A stretch of 64,000 nucleotides of DNA from Rhizobiales bacterium 2SD (GTDB taxonomy: Bacteria; Pseudomonadota; Alphaproteobacteria; Rhizobiales; Beijerinckiaceae): assembly GCA_005502805.1 (NCBI GenBank), contig SCMY01000002.1, forward strand, positions 62,001 to 126,000, written 5' to 3'. The notes beneath the pieces are model-generated. The model searched no databases. It saw nothing but the letters and a program-made list of their open reading frames with translations, and was not told where the DNA came from. A program made the translations under genes and the position numbers. Shown piece after piece: positions 42,548-49,216 of the stretch. Numbering within the stretch: the stretch's first letter is position 1; each line of letters starts with the position of its first letter.

Positions 42548-42742
42548 ATGCTCAACAACAGCAGCGACATCATTCGCCGCCTCGAACGCGAGGGCTGGGA
42601 ATGCGCGCGCGTCGCCGGCTCGCACCACGTCTTCAAAAAGCCGGGCGTCCGTGCCACTATCGTCGTGCCGCATCCGAAGAAGACCCTCGGACCCGGTCTC
42701 GTGCTGAAGATCTACAAGCAGGCAGGCTGGCCGCGCGATTGA
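42548..42742 (+). CDS. hicA: HicA-type mRNA interferase toxin
   Basis: This 64-residue HicA toxin is an RNA-cleaving double-stranded-RNA-binding-fold protein. The fold is complete: SSDIIRRLEREGWECARV followed by GSHHVFKKPG, in which the histidine of GSHH is the catalytic residue, then a strand VRATIVVPHPKK and a C-terminal helix LKIYKQAGW. HicA cleaves mRNA and tmRNA when the HicB antitoxin is lost. Translation is coupled to hicB: the TGA and the hicB ATG are one base apart. The AT-rich 5' flank and the duplicated uvrD end around it suggest acquisition by transfer. Confidence 0.94.
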   Translation: MLNNSSDIIRRLEREGWECARVAGSHHVFKKPGVRATIVVPHPKKTLGPGLVLKIYKQAGWPRD

Positions 42743-42743
42743 G

Positions 42744-43040
42744 ATGACCCATTACGTCGCCATCATCGAGGATGCCGGCCCCGACCACGCCGTCGGCGTC
42801 TGGTTCCCAGATCTGCCTGGCTGTTTCTCGGCCGGCGACACGCTGGACGAGGCGATGGCGAATGCGCCCGAAGCGCTCGCGCTCTGGATCGAGTCGATGG
42901 CCGAGGACGGCAAGACGATCCCGCGCGCCCGCACGCCGAGCGAGTTGAAGGCCGATCCCGAGACCGCGGCGGACATGGCGGCCCATGCTATCGCACTCAT
43001 TCCGGCCCCGCGCCTCGCCTTCCAGCCGGCTGCCGAATAG
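42744..43040 (+). CDS. hicB: HicB-type antitoxin
   Basis: This 98-residue antitoxin has the RNase-H-like HicB fold: MTHYVAIIEDAGPDHAVGVWF, then PDLPGCFSAGDTLDEAMANA, the family signature, then LALWIESMAEDGKTIPRAR. The C-terminal part is short and lacks an evident helix-turn-helix or ribbon-helix-helix, so DNA binding, if any, may rest on the shorter end or on the complex. It neutralises the HicA toxin encoded one base upstream. Confidence 0.92.
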   Translation: MTHYVAIIEDAGPDHAVGVWFPDLPGCFSAGDTLDEAMANAPEALALWIESMAEDGKTIPRARTPSELKADPETAADMAAHAIALIPAPRLAFQPAAE

Positions 43041-43063
43041 GCCCGCAAACCTCTGCTTCAATC

Positions 43064-43159
43064 TCCGTCGCCAGCGTCGACGGCGACCAGCTGACCGTCG
43101 ATTTCGACAAGGCCGGTAAGACAACCGCACTGGACTCGTTCGTTCAGAAAGCGGGCTAG
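43064..43159 (+). pseudogene. Displaced uvrD 3' end (remnant, right copy)
   Basis: This 96-base stretch, read in frame, gives SVASVDGDQLTVDFDKAG and then KTTALDSFVQKAG with a TAG stop, so it matches the last 31 residues of the UvrD helicase encoded at 39942-42308. It lacks any start codon and is not part of another gene. It lies 23 bases after hicB. It is best read as the former tail of uvrD pushed downstream when the hicAB segment inserted, or as a tail carried in by that segment. The encoded protein keeps the reading frame even though it cannot be translated. Confidence 0.88.
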
Positions 43160-43192
43160 GCTCCAGCCTCGCGATTCTCCGAGGCTGGCCCC

Positions 43193-43615
43193 ATGCATCC
43201 CGACATCATCGTCACCGACAGCATCGACGAGAGCTTCCTGTCGGTGTTGCAGGAAGGCCTGCGGGGCTACAACGAGGAACAGGGCGGCGCGACCGATCTG
43301 AAGCCGATCCAGGTCAAGGTCCGCGATCCGCAGACGGGTGCGCTCGCCGGCGGCCTCTCCGGCCGGACCTCGCGCGGCGTGCTCTTCATCGACTATGTCT
43401 ACCTGCCGCAGAGCCTGCGCGGCTCTGGTGTCGGCAGCCGGATGCTGGCCATGGCCGAGCACGAGGGCAGAAGGCGCGGCTGCAGCAAGGCGGTGCTCTT
43501 CACCATCACCTTCCAGGCCCCGGACTTCTACAAGCGCCTCGGCTGGAAGGTCCTCGGCGAGGTCGCGCCCAAGCCGCCCGGCGCAACCCGCATCTACCTG
43601 ACCAAGGATCTGTGA
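43193..43615 (+). CDS. GNAT-family N-acetyltransferase
   Basis: This 140-residue GNAT acetyltransferase has the acetyl-CoA pyrophosphate-binding signature LRGSGVGSRML near residue 80 (R/Q-x-x-G-x-G/A) and the terminal ATRIYLTKDL strand. FIDYVYLPQSLRGSGVG and FYKRLGWKVLGEV are typical family segments. The acceptor is unknown; amine or amino-group substrates are usual. Its TGA overlaps the start of the following SDR gene (GTGA), so the pair is likely co-transcribed. Confidence 0.88.
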   Translation: MHPDIIVTDSIDESFLSVLQEGLRGYNEEQGGATDLKPIQVKVRDPQTGALAGGLSGRTSRGVLFIDYVYLPQSLRGSGVGSRMLAMAEHEGRRRGCSKAVLFTITFQAPDFYKRLGWKVLGEVAPKPPGATRIYLTKDL

Positions 43616-44382
43616 GCGCGATGCCGACCGGGACGCTCGCAGGCCGCGTGGCGGTGATCACCGGCGCCGGGCGCGGGCTCGGCGCCGCGCTGGCGATCTC
43701 GCTTGCCGACGCCGGCTGCCGGCCGGTCCTGTGCGGCCGCAGCATAGCTAACCTCACTGCCACACAAGCCGTAGTCCGCGAGCGGACCGGGATCGAGCCG
43801 CTCCTGATCGCGCTCGACCTCGCCGATGCCGCCAGCGTCGAAGCGGCCAGCCGGACCATTGCTGACGGCACCGACGGCGTCGACATCCTGATCAACAACG
43901 GCGCGATGTGGCTGGAGGGGCGCGAAACGCCCTATTCCGCTGAGGAGGTGCTCGGCGTCGTCAACGCCGCGGTCTCCGGCACCTTCCTGCTGACCCAGGC
44001 GCTGCTGCCGGCGCTCAGGCGCTCGGCCTGCCCGGACATCGTCACCATCGGCTCGATCAGCGGCCTGCCCAATGCCGCCTTGCAGAGCGTCTCGGTGCCC
44101 TTCTACGCCGCCAAGCATGCTCAGGCGGCGCTCGCCGACGGTTTCCGCCAGATGCTCGCCGGCACGCCGGTCCGCTCGATCACGGTCCACCCGCCCTATC
44201 TCGACGACATGCTGCCGGGCGATGAAGCGTGGCAGGCGAGCCCGCAACGGGCCAAGGGTAGCCGCGCCGGCAATCGCGACGTCGTCGAAGCCGTGATCTT
44301 CGCCCTGACACGGCCGCGGAGCGTCACCCTGTCGATCACACTCGACGCCGATGACGGCGGTCTGTTTCCGCGCCAGGCCTGA
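43612..44382 (+). CDS. SDR-family oxidoreductase with altered catalytic motif
   Basis: This 256-residue short-chain dehydrogenase/reductase has the nucleotide-binding TGAGRGLG near residue 18, then DILINNGAMW near 96 in place of the usual NNAG. At the catalytic position the protein reads PFYAAKHAQ near 165: aligned on the lysine, the usual tyrosine of Y-x-x-x-K is phenylalanine, with a tyrosine one place later. It may be inactive, or use the shifted tyrosine. The chosen start is GTG at 43612, overlapping the GNAT stop; ATG at 43621 is an alternative that removes three residues. Confidence 0.87.
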   Translation: MSAMPTGTLAGRVAVITGAGRGLGAALAISLADAGCRPVLCGRSIANLTATQAVVRERTGIEPLLIALDLADAASVEAASRTIADGTDGVDILINNGAMWLEGRETPYSAEEVLGVVNAAVSGTFLLTQALLPALRRSACPDIVTIGSISGLPNAALQSVSVPFYAAKHAQAALADGFRQMLAGTPVRSITVHPPYLDDMLPGDEAWQASPQRAKGSRAGNRDVVEAVIFALTRPRSVTLSITLDADDGGLFPRQA

Positions 44383-44440
44383 GCTGATACCGGGCTTGTA
44401 CAGCTCCCTGGCCATCAGCCCCTGCTCCAATCACCGAGCC

Positions 44441-44470
44441 TTGACGAATCTACCTACTAGTAGGTAAATA
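44441..44470 (+). promoter_or_regulatory. tetR promoter with palindromic operator
   Basis: TTGACG (44441-44446) is the -35 box and TAAATA or GTAAAT near 44464-44470 the -10. The perfect 16-base palindrome TACCTACTAGTAGGTA (44451-44466) fills the spacer, where a TetR dimer would block polymerase. The predicted start of transcription coincides with the ATG at 44476, so the mRNA may be leaderless. Confidence 0.65.
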
Positions 44471-44475
44471 CCAGT

Positions 44476-45060
44476 ATGATCACCCCTTCGACGACCTATG
44501 ACGACATCCTCCGTTGCGCGCGGTCGCTGCTGATCGAGGGCGGCTATAACGGCTTCAGCTATGCCGACATCGCCAAGGTGGTCGGCATCCGAAACGCCAG
44601 CATCCACCACCATTTTCCGACCAAGTCCGACCTCGTTCGCACGCTCGTCGCCCGCTACCGCGAAGAGGCCGAGGCAGGCATTGCCGAGCTGGAACGCCAG
44701 GTCGCCGACCCCGCCGATCAGCTGCGCGGCTATGTCGGCTATTGGGAAGCTTGCATCGTCGATGCCAGTGCTCCGCTCTGCCTCTGCGCCTTGCTCGCGA
44801 GTCAGATCCCGGTGCTGCCTGAAGAGATCACGCTGGAAGTGCGCGCGCATTTCAGGACGTTCTCGGCCTGGCTGACCTCGGTTCTCGAACACGGGGCACG
44901 GCAGGGCAGCCTGCATTTCAGCGGTACGGCCAAGGCCGAAGCCGAAGCATTCCTGGCCAGCGTCCATGGCGCCATGCTCTCGGCGCGCGCCTATGGCGAT
45001 CCCAAGATGTTCGGCGTCATCACCCGCCCGCTTCTGCAGCGCCTTACGATCCAGAACTAG
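44476..45060 (+). CDS. TetR-family transcriptional regulator
   Basis: This 194-residue TetR regulator has its N-terminal helix-turn-helix at about 10-60, with YDDILRCARSLLIEGGYNGF and YADIAKVVGIRNASIHHHFP as the family pattern. The C-terminal ligand-binding domain (TetR_C-type) contains ASAPLCLCALLA, two closely spaced cysteines at about 99 and 101, and could be redox-sensitive. A perfect operator overlaps its own promoter and a variant copy lies before the next gene, so it should regulate itself and the membrane protein gene at 45185. No ribosome site precedes the ATG. Confidence 0.92.
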   Translation: MITPSTTYDDILRCARSLLIEGGYNGFSYADIAKVVGIRNASIHHHFPTKSDLVRTLVARYREEAEAGIAELERQVADPADQLRGYVGYWEACIVDASAPLCLCALLASQIPVLPEEITLEVRAHFRTFSAWLTSVLEHGARQGSLHFSGTAKAEAEAFLASVHGAMLSARAYGDPKMFGVITRPLLQRLTIQN

Positions 45061-45097
45061 AACTCTCGCCTGGAAGGCGAAAGCATCGTGCCAAAAC

Positions 45098-45115
45098 CTA
45101 CCGATTAGTAGGTAG
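45098..45115 (+). promoter_or_regulatory. Second TetR operator, upstream of the membrane protein gene
   Basis: CTACCGATTAGTAGGTAG aligns with the operator CTACCTACTAGTAGGTA before tetR with three changes in the left half. It lies about 70 bases before the start at 45185. Sharing the site ties this gene to the TetR protein encoded upstream. Confidence 0.65.
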
Positions 45116-45184
45116 ACATAAATCTCCAACGGTCTGAACGCTGGCTTTCGCAGCCGTCAGTCACTCAAGGAAAGGACCTTCCCC

Positions 45185-45673
45185 ATGTTCGGTATTTCGC
45201 CCCTCGGCTGGGTGCATACGCTCGGCAGCCTGCCCGCCATCCCGGCGGCGGCCTATATGCTCGCGGTCCATGGCCGGATCGTGCCACGCTCGCCAGCGGG
45301 CATCCTCTATCTGGTCTCCATGGTGATCGGCGCCGCCACAGTCTTTCTCGTCGGGCATCAGCCGGTGAGCTACGTCATCGGCGCGCTGACACTGCTGCTC
45401 CTGGTCGTGGGCTATTCCATCGGCCGCCTGCCGGTCTCCCAAGCGATCGCGGCTTATGTCGAGACGGTAACCCTCAGCGTGACGGTGTTCCTGCTGATGC
45501 TGCCGACCGCCACGGAAATCCTGCGCCGCGTCCCCGACGGGCATCCGTTCGTCACCGACCTGAAATCCCCACTGCTTCTCAGCGTGCAGGGCGGCATTCT
45601 CGCCGCACTCGTGATCGGCGTGACCGCACAGATCATCCACCTGCACAGGAAGGACAAGACAGCGACGGCATGA
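45185..45673 (+). CDS. Four-helix membrane protein, TetR-controlled
   Basis: I do not recognise this 162-residue protein with certainty. It has four hydrophobic segments: about 10-30, 38-58, 63-88 and 135-155, with a further one at 90-110 possible, separated by short loops. HTLGSLPAIPAAAYMLAVHG starts the first, and VFLVGHQPVSYVIGALTLLL lies in the middle. The layout is similar to the DUF2306-type or other small heme-binding membrane families, but I see no diagnostic residues. Its control by the TetR palindrome suggests a response protein, possibly a small stress or transport component. AAGGA lies about 12 bases upstream of the ATG. Confidence 0.7.
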   Translation: MFGISPLGWVHTLGSLPAIPAAAYMLAVHGRIVPRSPAGILYLVSMVIGAATVFLVGHQPVSYVIGALTLLLLVVGYSIGRLPVSQAIAAYVETVTLSVTVFLLMLPTATEILRRVPDGHPFVTDLKSPLLLSVQGGILAALVIGVTAQIIHLHRKDKTATA

Positions 45674-45701
45674 CGGAGGCGCCCAGCCTGACGGCCGGCG
45701 C

Positions 45702-46118
45702 CTACCCCTCCTCGCGCTCCCGAAAGGCCCGCCGCGCCGCCGAGACCTCGGCATGATAGGTCTCGGCCCAGGTCCAGACGCCGCAGAAGGCGGCGCTGAG
45801 CTCGCGGCCGAGCTCGGTCAGCGTGTAGTCGACATGCGGCGGGATCACCGGGTGGACGGTGCGCACCACCAGCCCGTCGCGCTCCATCTCGCGCAGCGTC
45901 TTGGTCAGCATCTTCTGGCTGATGCCGCCGACGATCCGCCCGCATTCGGTGAAGCGCAGCGTGCCGTGCTCCTCCAGCGCCTCCAGCACCAGCATCGTCC
46001 ATTTGTCGGCGACCTGCGCAATCACCTGCCGCACCAGCGATTCCACCGCCTTCGAGACCGGCGGAATCTCCTCGCTGCGCTTGTGCATCGCCGCCATCGC
46101 CTCGCGGATCGCATGCAT
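45702..46118 (-). CDS. HxlR-family transcriptional regulator
   Basis: This 138-residue winged helix regulator of the HxlR/MarR-like family has VADKWTMLVLEALEEHGTLRF near residue 37, GGISQKMLTKTLREMERDGLV near 65 and YTLTELGREL near 100, which are all family marks. HxlR proteins are often sensors of electrophiles or quinones. It is divergent from an SDR gene with a 103-base shared control region, so it likely represses that gene. I chose the ATG at 46118 because AAGGAGAG lies 8 bases upstream. Confidence 0.93.
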   Translation of the reverse strand: MHAIREAMAAMHKRSEEIPPVSKAVESLVRQVIAQVADKWTMLVLEALEEHGTLRFTECGRIVGGISQKMLTKTLREMERDGLVVRTVHPVIPPHVDYTLTELGRELSAAFCGVWTWAETYHAEVSAARRAFREREEG

Positions 46119-46221
46119 GCCGACACTCTCCTTTTGGTGCGTATCGAACCTTTGGGCGCCTTCTTTCCGCCAGAGAGTAGCGACGCCAGCTGATGTCTCG
46201 CAACCAGGAAAGGGATTTGCG

Positions 46222-46977
46222 ATGAACATCACCGGCAACACCATCCTCATCACCGGCGGCGGCTCGGGTATCGGCCGTGCGCTGGCCGAGGCCCTGCACC
46301 AGGCCGGCAACCAGGTCGTCATTGCCGGCCGGCGCGAGGCGCTGCTCCATGAAGTGACGACGGCCAATCCGGGCATGGAGGCGCTCCTGCTCGACATCCA
46401 GGACAAGGAGGATGTCGCCGCCTTCGCTCGGCAGGCGATCGAGAGCTTCCCGGCGCTCAACGCCGTCATCCACAATGCCGGCATCATGCGCAGCGAGGCG
46501 GTCGCGGCCGGCGATTTCCTCGATACCGCCGAGGACACGATCGCCACCAATCTGCTCGGCCCGATCCGGCTCACCGCGGCGCTGCTACCGCATCTTCTGA
46601 AGCAGCCGCGCGCGGCGATCCTGACCATCTCCTCCGGCCTCGCTTTCGTGCCGCTCGCGACGACACCGACCTACAGCGCGACCAAGGCCGCGATCCATTC
46701 CTGGTCGATGGCACTGCGCGAGCAGCTCAAGGCGACCTCGGTCGAGGTCATCGAGATCGCCCCGCCTTACGTCCAGACCGAATTGCTCGGCCCGCAGCAG
46801 GCGGTCGATCCCGCAGCGATGCCGCTGGCCGAGTTCACCAGCGAGGTGATGGCGCTGCTCGAAAGCCAGCCAGCCTCGGGCGAGATCATTGTCGAGCGCT
46901 GCAAGCCGCTGCGCTTCGCCGCCGAGAACGGCCAGGTCGCCGCGATCTTCGCCCAGCTCAACGCGCAGCACGGCTGA
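46222..46977 (+). CDS. SDR-family oxidoreductase (DltE-like)
   Basis: This 251-residue short-chain dehydrogenase has TGGGSGIG near residue 12 for NAD(P), IHNAG near 86, an active-site serine (TISSGLAF near 135) and a proper Tyr-x-x-x-Lys (YSATK near 150). Cofactor-preference arginines follow the second strand (AGRRE). It is complete, unlike the SDR at 43612. The gene is divergent from an HxlR regulator that likely controls it; such pairs respond to aldehydes or quinones. A purine-rich AGGAAAGGG lies 6 bases before the ATG. Confidence 0.92.
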   Translation: MNITGNTILITGGGSGIGRALAEALHQAGNQVVIAGRREALLHEVTTANPGMEALLLDIQDKEDVAAFARQAIESFPALNAVIHNAGIMRSEAVAAGDFLDTAEDTIATNLLGPIRLTAALLPHLLKQPRAAILTISSGLAFVPLATTPTYSATKAAIHSWSMALREQLKATSVEVIEIAPPYVQTELLGPQQAVDPAAMPLAEFTSEVMALLESQPASGEIIVERCKPLRFAAENGQVAAIFAQLNAQHG

Positions 46978-47007
46978 GCGCCGGCCGGTGCTGCACTCGG
47001 GTCCGTC

Positions 47008-47400
47008 CTATTCCGCCTCATGGCAGCAGACGCATAGCTTGTTGCCGTCCGGATCGCGGAAATAGGCGCCGTAATAGTTCGGGTGGTAATGCGGCCGCAG
47101 TCCGGGCGGCCCCTCGCAAGCTCCGCCGCGCGCCAGCGCGGCGGAATGGCAGCGGTCGACGCTGGCGCGATCGCCGGCAAGCAGCGCGATCATCTGGCCA
47201 TTCCCGACGCTCGCAGCCTCGCCGTCGAACGGCGCCGACAGGATGAAGAGCGGCCGCCCTCCGGCCTGTTGCTGCCATGCGGCCCAGGGCTTCTCACGGT
47301 CACAGAAGCGCAGCCTGTGACCGAGCTCGGCGAACAGTGCCTCATAGAAGGCGAAGGCCGGCTCGAACGCATTGGTCCCGACACTGACATGCGACAACAT
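47008..47400 (-). CDS. VOC-family protein
   Basis: This 130-residue protein has the vicinal-oxygen-chelate (glyoxalase/bleomycin resistance) fold. It begins MLSHVSVGTNAFEPAFAFYE and has later GLRPHYHPNYYGAYFRDPDG, typical of the second half with a metal-binding histidine/glutamate arrangement. The C-terminus is unusual: LCVCCHEAE gives three cysteines and a histidine within seven residues. The reaction is unknown; family members include dioxygenases, thiol transferases and binding proteins. I chose the ATG at 47400, after which the family pattern starts immediately. It lies convergent to the SDR gene. Confidence 0.85.
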   Translation of the reverse strand: MLSHVSVGTNAFEPAFAFYEALFAELGHRLRFCDREKPWAAWQQQAGGRPLFILSAPFDGEAASVGNGQMIALLAGDRASVDRCHSAALARGGACEGPPGLRPHYHPNYYGAYFRDPDGNKLCVCCHEAE

Positions 47401-47507
47401 CTGGGCGTCTCCGGGCACGAAAGAAGCAAGCTTAGGAGAGACCGCGCTTCTGCCAAATGGGCGTGACGGCGCATGACATCCGCCCCCGCCTTTGCTAAGC
47501 CCCCGCC

Positions 47508-48455
47508 ATGCGCGAAGGCCTCCTCCCCTCGACGGTCGCGACCGTCCTCGAACTCGAAACCAGCGGCGACAAGGCACGCGCCTTGACCGAACTCCTGGGC
47601 GAGGTTTTCGACCCGACCGAGACCGCCGTCTCCGCCTTCGAAGTCGAGAGCGGCGTCACCACGCTGTCGCTGAATGCGCCCTGGAAGGTCGAGATCTATT
47701 TCGCGACCCATCCGGACGAAGATGCGGTGCGCGACATGCTGCGCCCCATCGTCGGCGACAGCATCGATGCGACGCCTTTCGCCACGGTCAACCAGAAGGA
47801 TTGGGTCGCAGCCAGCCTGGAAGGCCTGCAGCCGGTGCGCGCCGGCCGCGTGCTCGTCCACGGCTCGCATGATCGCGACGCGGTGAAGGTCAACGACGTC
47901 GCCATCGAGATCGAGGCGGCGCTCGCCTTCGGCACCGGCCATCACGGCACCACCGCCGGCTGCCTGCTGGCGCTCGACGCCGAACTGAAGAAGCGCCGGC
48001 CGCGCAACGCCATCGATGTCGGCACCGGCACCGGCATCCTGGCGCTCGCCCTCGCCAAGCAGGTCAAGCGCAAGGTCGTCGCCGGCGACATCGACGCGAT
48101 CGCGATCGAGGTCTCGGCCCGCAATGCCCGGATCAACCACGCCCCGCAGGCGCTCGACCTCTATGTCGCGCCCGGCCTGCGTCACGCCAAGGCGGACCGG
48201 CCGCGCCATTTCGACCTGATCTTCGCCAATATCCTCGCCGGCCCGCTGCGCAAGCTTGCGCCCGCGATCGCGCGCGCCTTGTCGGACGACGGCACGGTGA
48301 TCCTGTCGGGGCTGCTGGAAATGGACGTCGCCGGCGTGGTCTCGGCCTATCGCCATCAGGGGCTGGCGCTGGCGCAGCGCTCCTCGCGCGAAGGCTGGGC
48401 GACCCTGGTCATGAAAAGAGGCGGCGCAGCCGCCAGGCCACGCCGCCTCTACTAG
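47508..48455 (+). CDS. prmA: Ribosomal protein L11 methyltransferase
   Basis: This 315-residue PrmA methylates ribosomal protein L11 at several amino groups. The SAM loop is IDVGTGTGILALAL near 166-179, followed by an acidic VAGDIDAIAIEV strand, and LIFANILAGPL near 240 corresponds to the conserved N-I-L-A/P substrate site. FGTGHHGTT near 144 is the PrmA signature. The N-terminal L11-recognition domain (about 1-60) is present. Its ATG at 47508 has no strong ribosome site. It is divergent from the VOC gene and stands alone. Confidence 0.95.
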   Translation: MREGLLPSTVATVLELETSGDKARALTELLGEVFDPTETAVSAFEVESGVTTLSLNAPWKVEIYFATHPDEDAVRDMLRPIVGDSIDATPFATVNQKDWVAASLEGLQPVRAGRVLVHGSHDRDAVKVNDVAIEIEAALAFGTGHHGTTAGCLLALDAELKKRRPRNAIDVGTGTGILALALAKQVKRKVVAGDIDAIAIEVSARNARINHAPQALDLYVAPGLRHAKADRPRHFDLIFANILAGPLRKLAPAIARALSDDGTVILSGLLEMDVAGVVSAYRHQGLALAQRSSREGWATLVMKRGGAAARPRRLY

Positions 48456-48481
48456 GCCTACTGCTTCGAGCGCTGCTGCGC

Positions 48482-48610
48482 TCAGAAGCCGAGATGGCCG
48501 TACTTTCCTTCGGCTTCAGCCTGCAGAGCGCGGGCGTCGTGCCAGACCGCGGCCGCGAACTTGGCGGCGTCGACGATCGAGTCATAGGCGTGCTTGACGA
48601 TGGCGATCAT
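48482..48610 (-). CDS. 42-residue small protein of unknown function
   Basis: The encoded protein begins MIAIVKHAYDSIVDAAKFAA and ends in EGKYGHLGF before TGA. AAGGA lies 9 bases before the ATG. It has one amphipathic helix over its first 30 residues and a hydrophilic end. It follows the 81-residue gene by 58 bases on the same strand. I recognise no family. Coding character is supported by the ribosome site, a sensible start and a fully helical composition in place of the Arg/Pro-rich look of false frames. Confidence is moderate. Confidence 0.55.
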   Translation of the reverse strand: MIAIVKHAYDSIVDAAKFAAAVWHDARALQAEAEGKYGHLGF

Positions 48611-48668
48611 GGTCTTGGTTCCTTGTCGGTTGCGCGCGGCGCGTTTCGCGGCCTGCGGCGCTTGAAGA

Positions 48669-48914
48669 TCAGCGGTTGAACGGCAGCTCGGCGTCGCGTT
48701 TCAGCGTCGTCTGCGGGAAGCCGCCCAGCACCAGTTCGCTCTCGCGCACCAGATAGCTATGGGCGCGCAGCTCACGCAGGGCCGAACGGCGGCGGCTCTC
48801 GATCAGCGCAGCATAGAAGCGCTGCCAGAAGCCCTGGCCGGCGGTCTTTGTCTCCGTCGTCTCGGCGCGGGTGATGGCCGGAAGGACGTCGGTGGAATTC
48901 AGCACATAGGTCAT
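48669..48914 (-). CDS. 81-residue DUF1127-like small protein
   Basis: The protein begins MTYVLNSTDVLPAITRAETT. The central FWQRFYAALIESRRRSALREL with a later HSYLV resembles the DUF1127 pattern (aromatic helix, Arg-rich turn, RELR..SD.EL), but the usual C-terminal end is replaced by GGFPQTT...ELPFNR. DUF1127 proteins are small RNA- or protein-binding factors in alphaproteobacteria, so this fits a divergent member. GGAGAG lies 5 bases before the ATG. The 300 bases upstream are AT-richer and contain repeated TGTGCAT words. Confidence 0.7.
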   Translation of the reverse strand: MTYVLNSTDVLPAITRAETTETKTAGQGFWQRFYAALIESRRRSALRELRAHSYLVRESELVLGGFPQTTLKRDAELPFNR

Positions 48915-49216
48915 AGGGTCTCTCCTCAGATCACGAAGGACAGTCCCGGTCGCTTCCTCGTTCTCTTATGCGACTAAAGTGGGCCGTCTTCGCACTTGCG
49001 AGAAGATATGTTCGCATATGCACAACATGCACAGAACGCATGACGGAAAAAGAAATCCGTTAACAAGTGCGCAGATCGCATAGCTAACAGGCAGACCGCT
49101 CAAATGCGAGCCATCGCGCGCCTGCTGGGAAAGCAGGGCCGAAACGGCAGTTTTGCACTGGCCTTTCGCGCGCGCGGAGGCGAGCATGCGGCAAATCCCG
49201 CCTTGCCGAGCCCGAC
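48915..49216. other. Divergent intergenic control region between the DUF1127-like gene and the Xaa-Pro aminopeptidase gene
   Basis: This 302-base stretch is AT-richer than its neighbours at 48960-49090. On the minus strand TGTGCATGT and TGTGCATAT follow each other at 9-base spacing (about 49012-49032). I see no gene, tRNA or repeat-family copy. It presumably holds the promoters of both flanking genes. Confidence 0.4.

Noticed and set aside
42310..43190. A larger mobile element or prophage around hicAB
   Set aside because: No integrase, transposase or attachment-type tRNA gene is present; only hicAB and the uvrD tail duplicate lie between ordinary genes.
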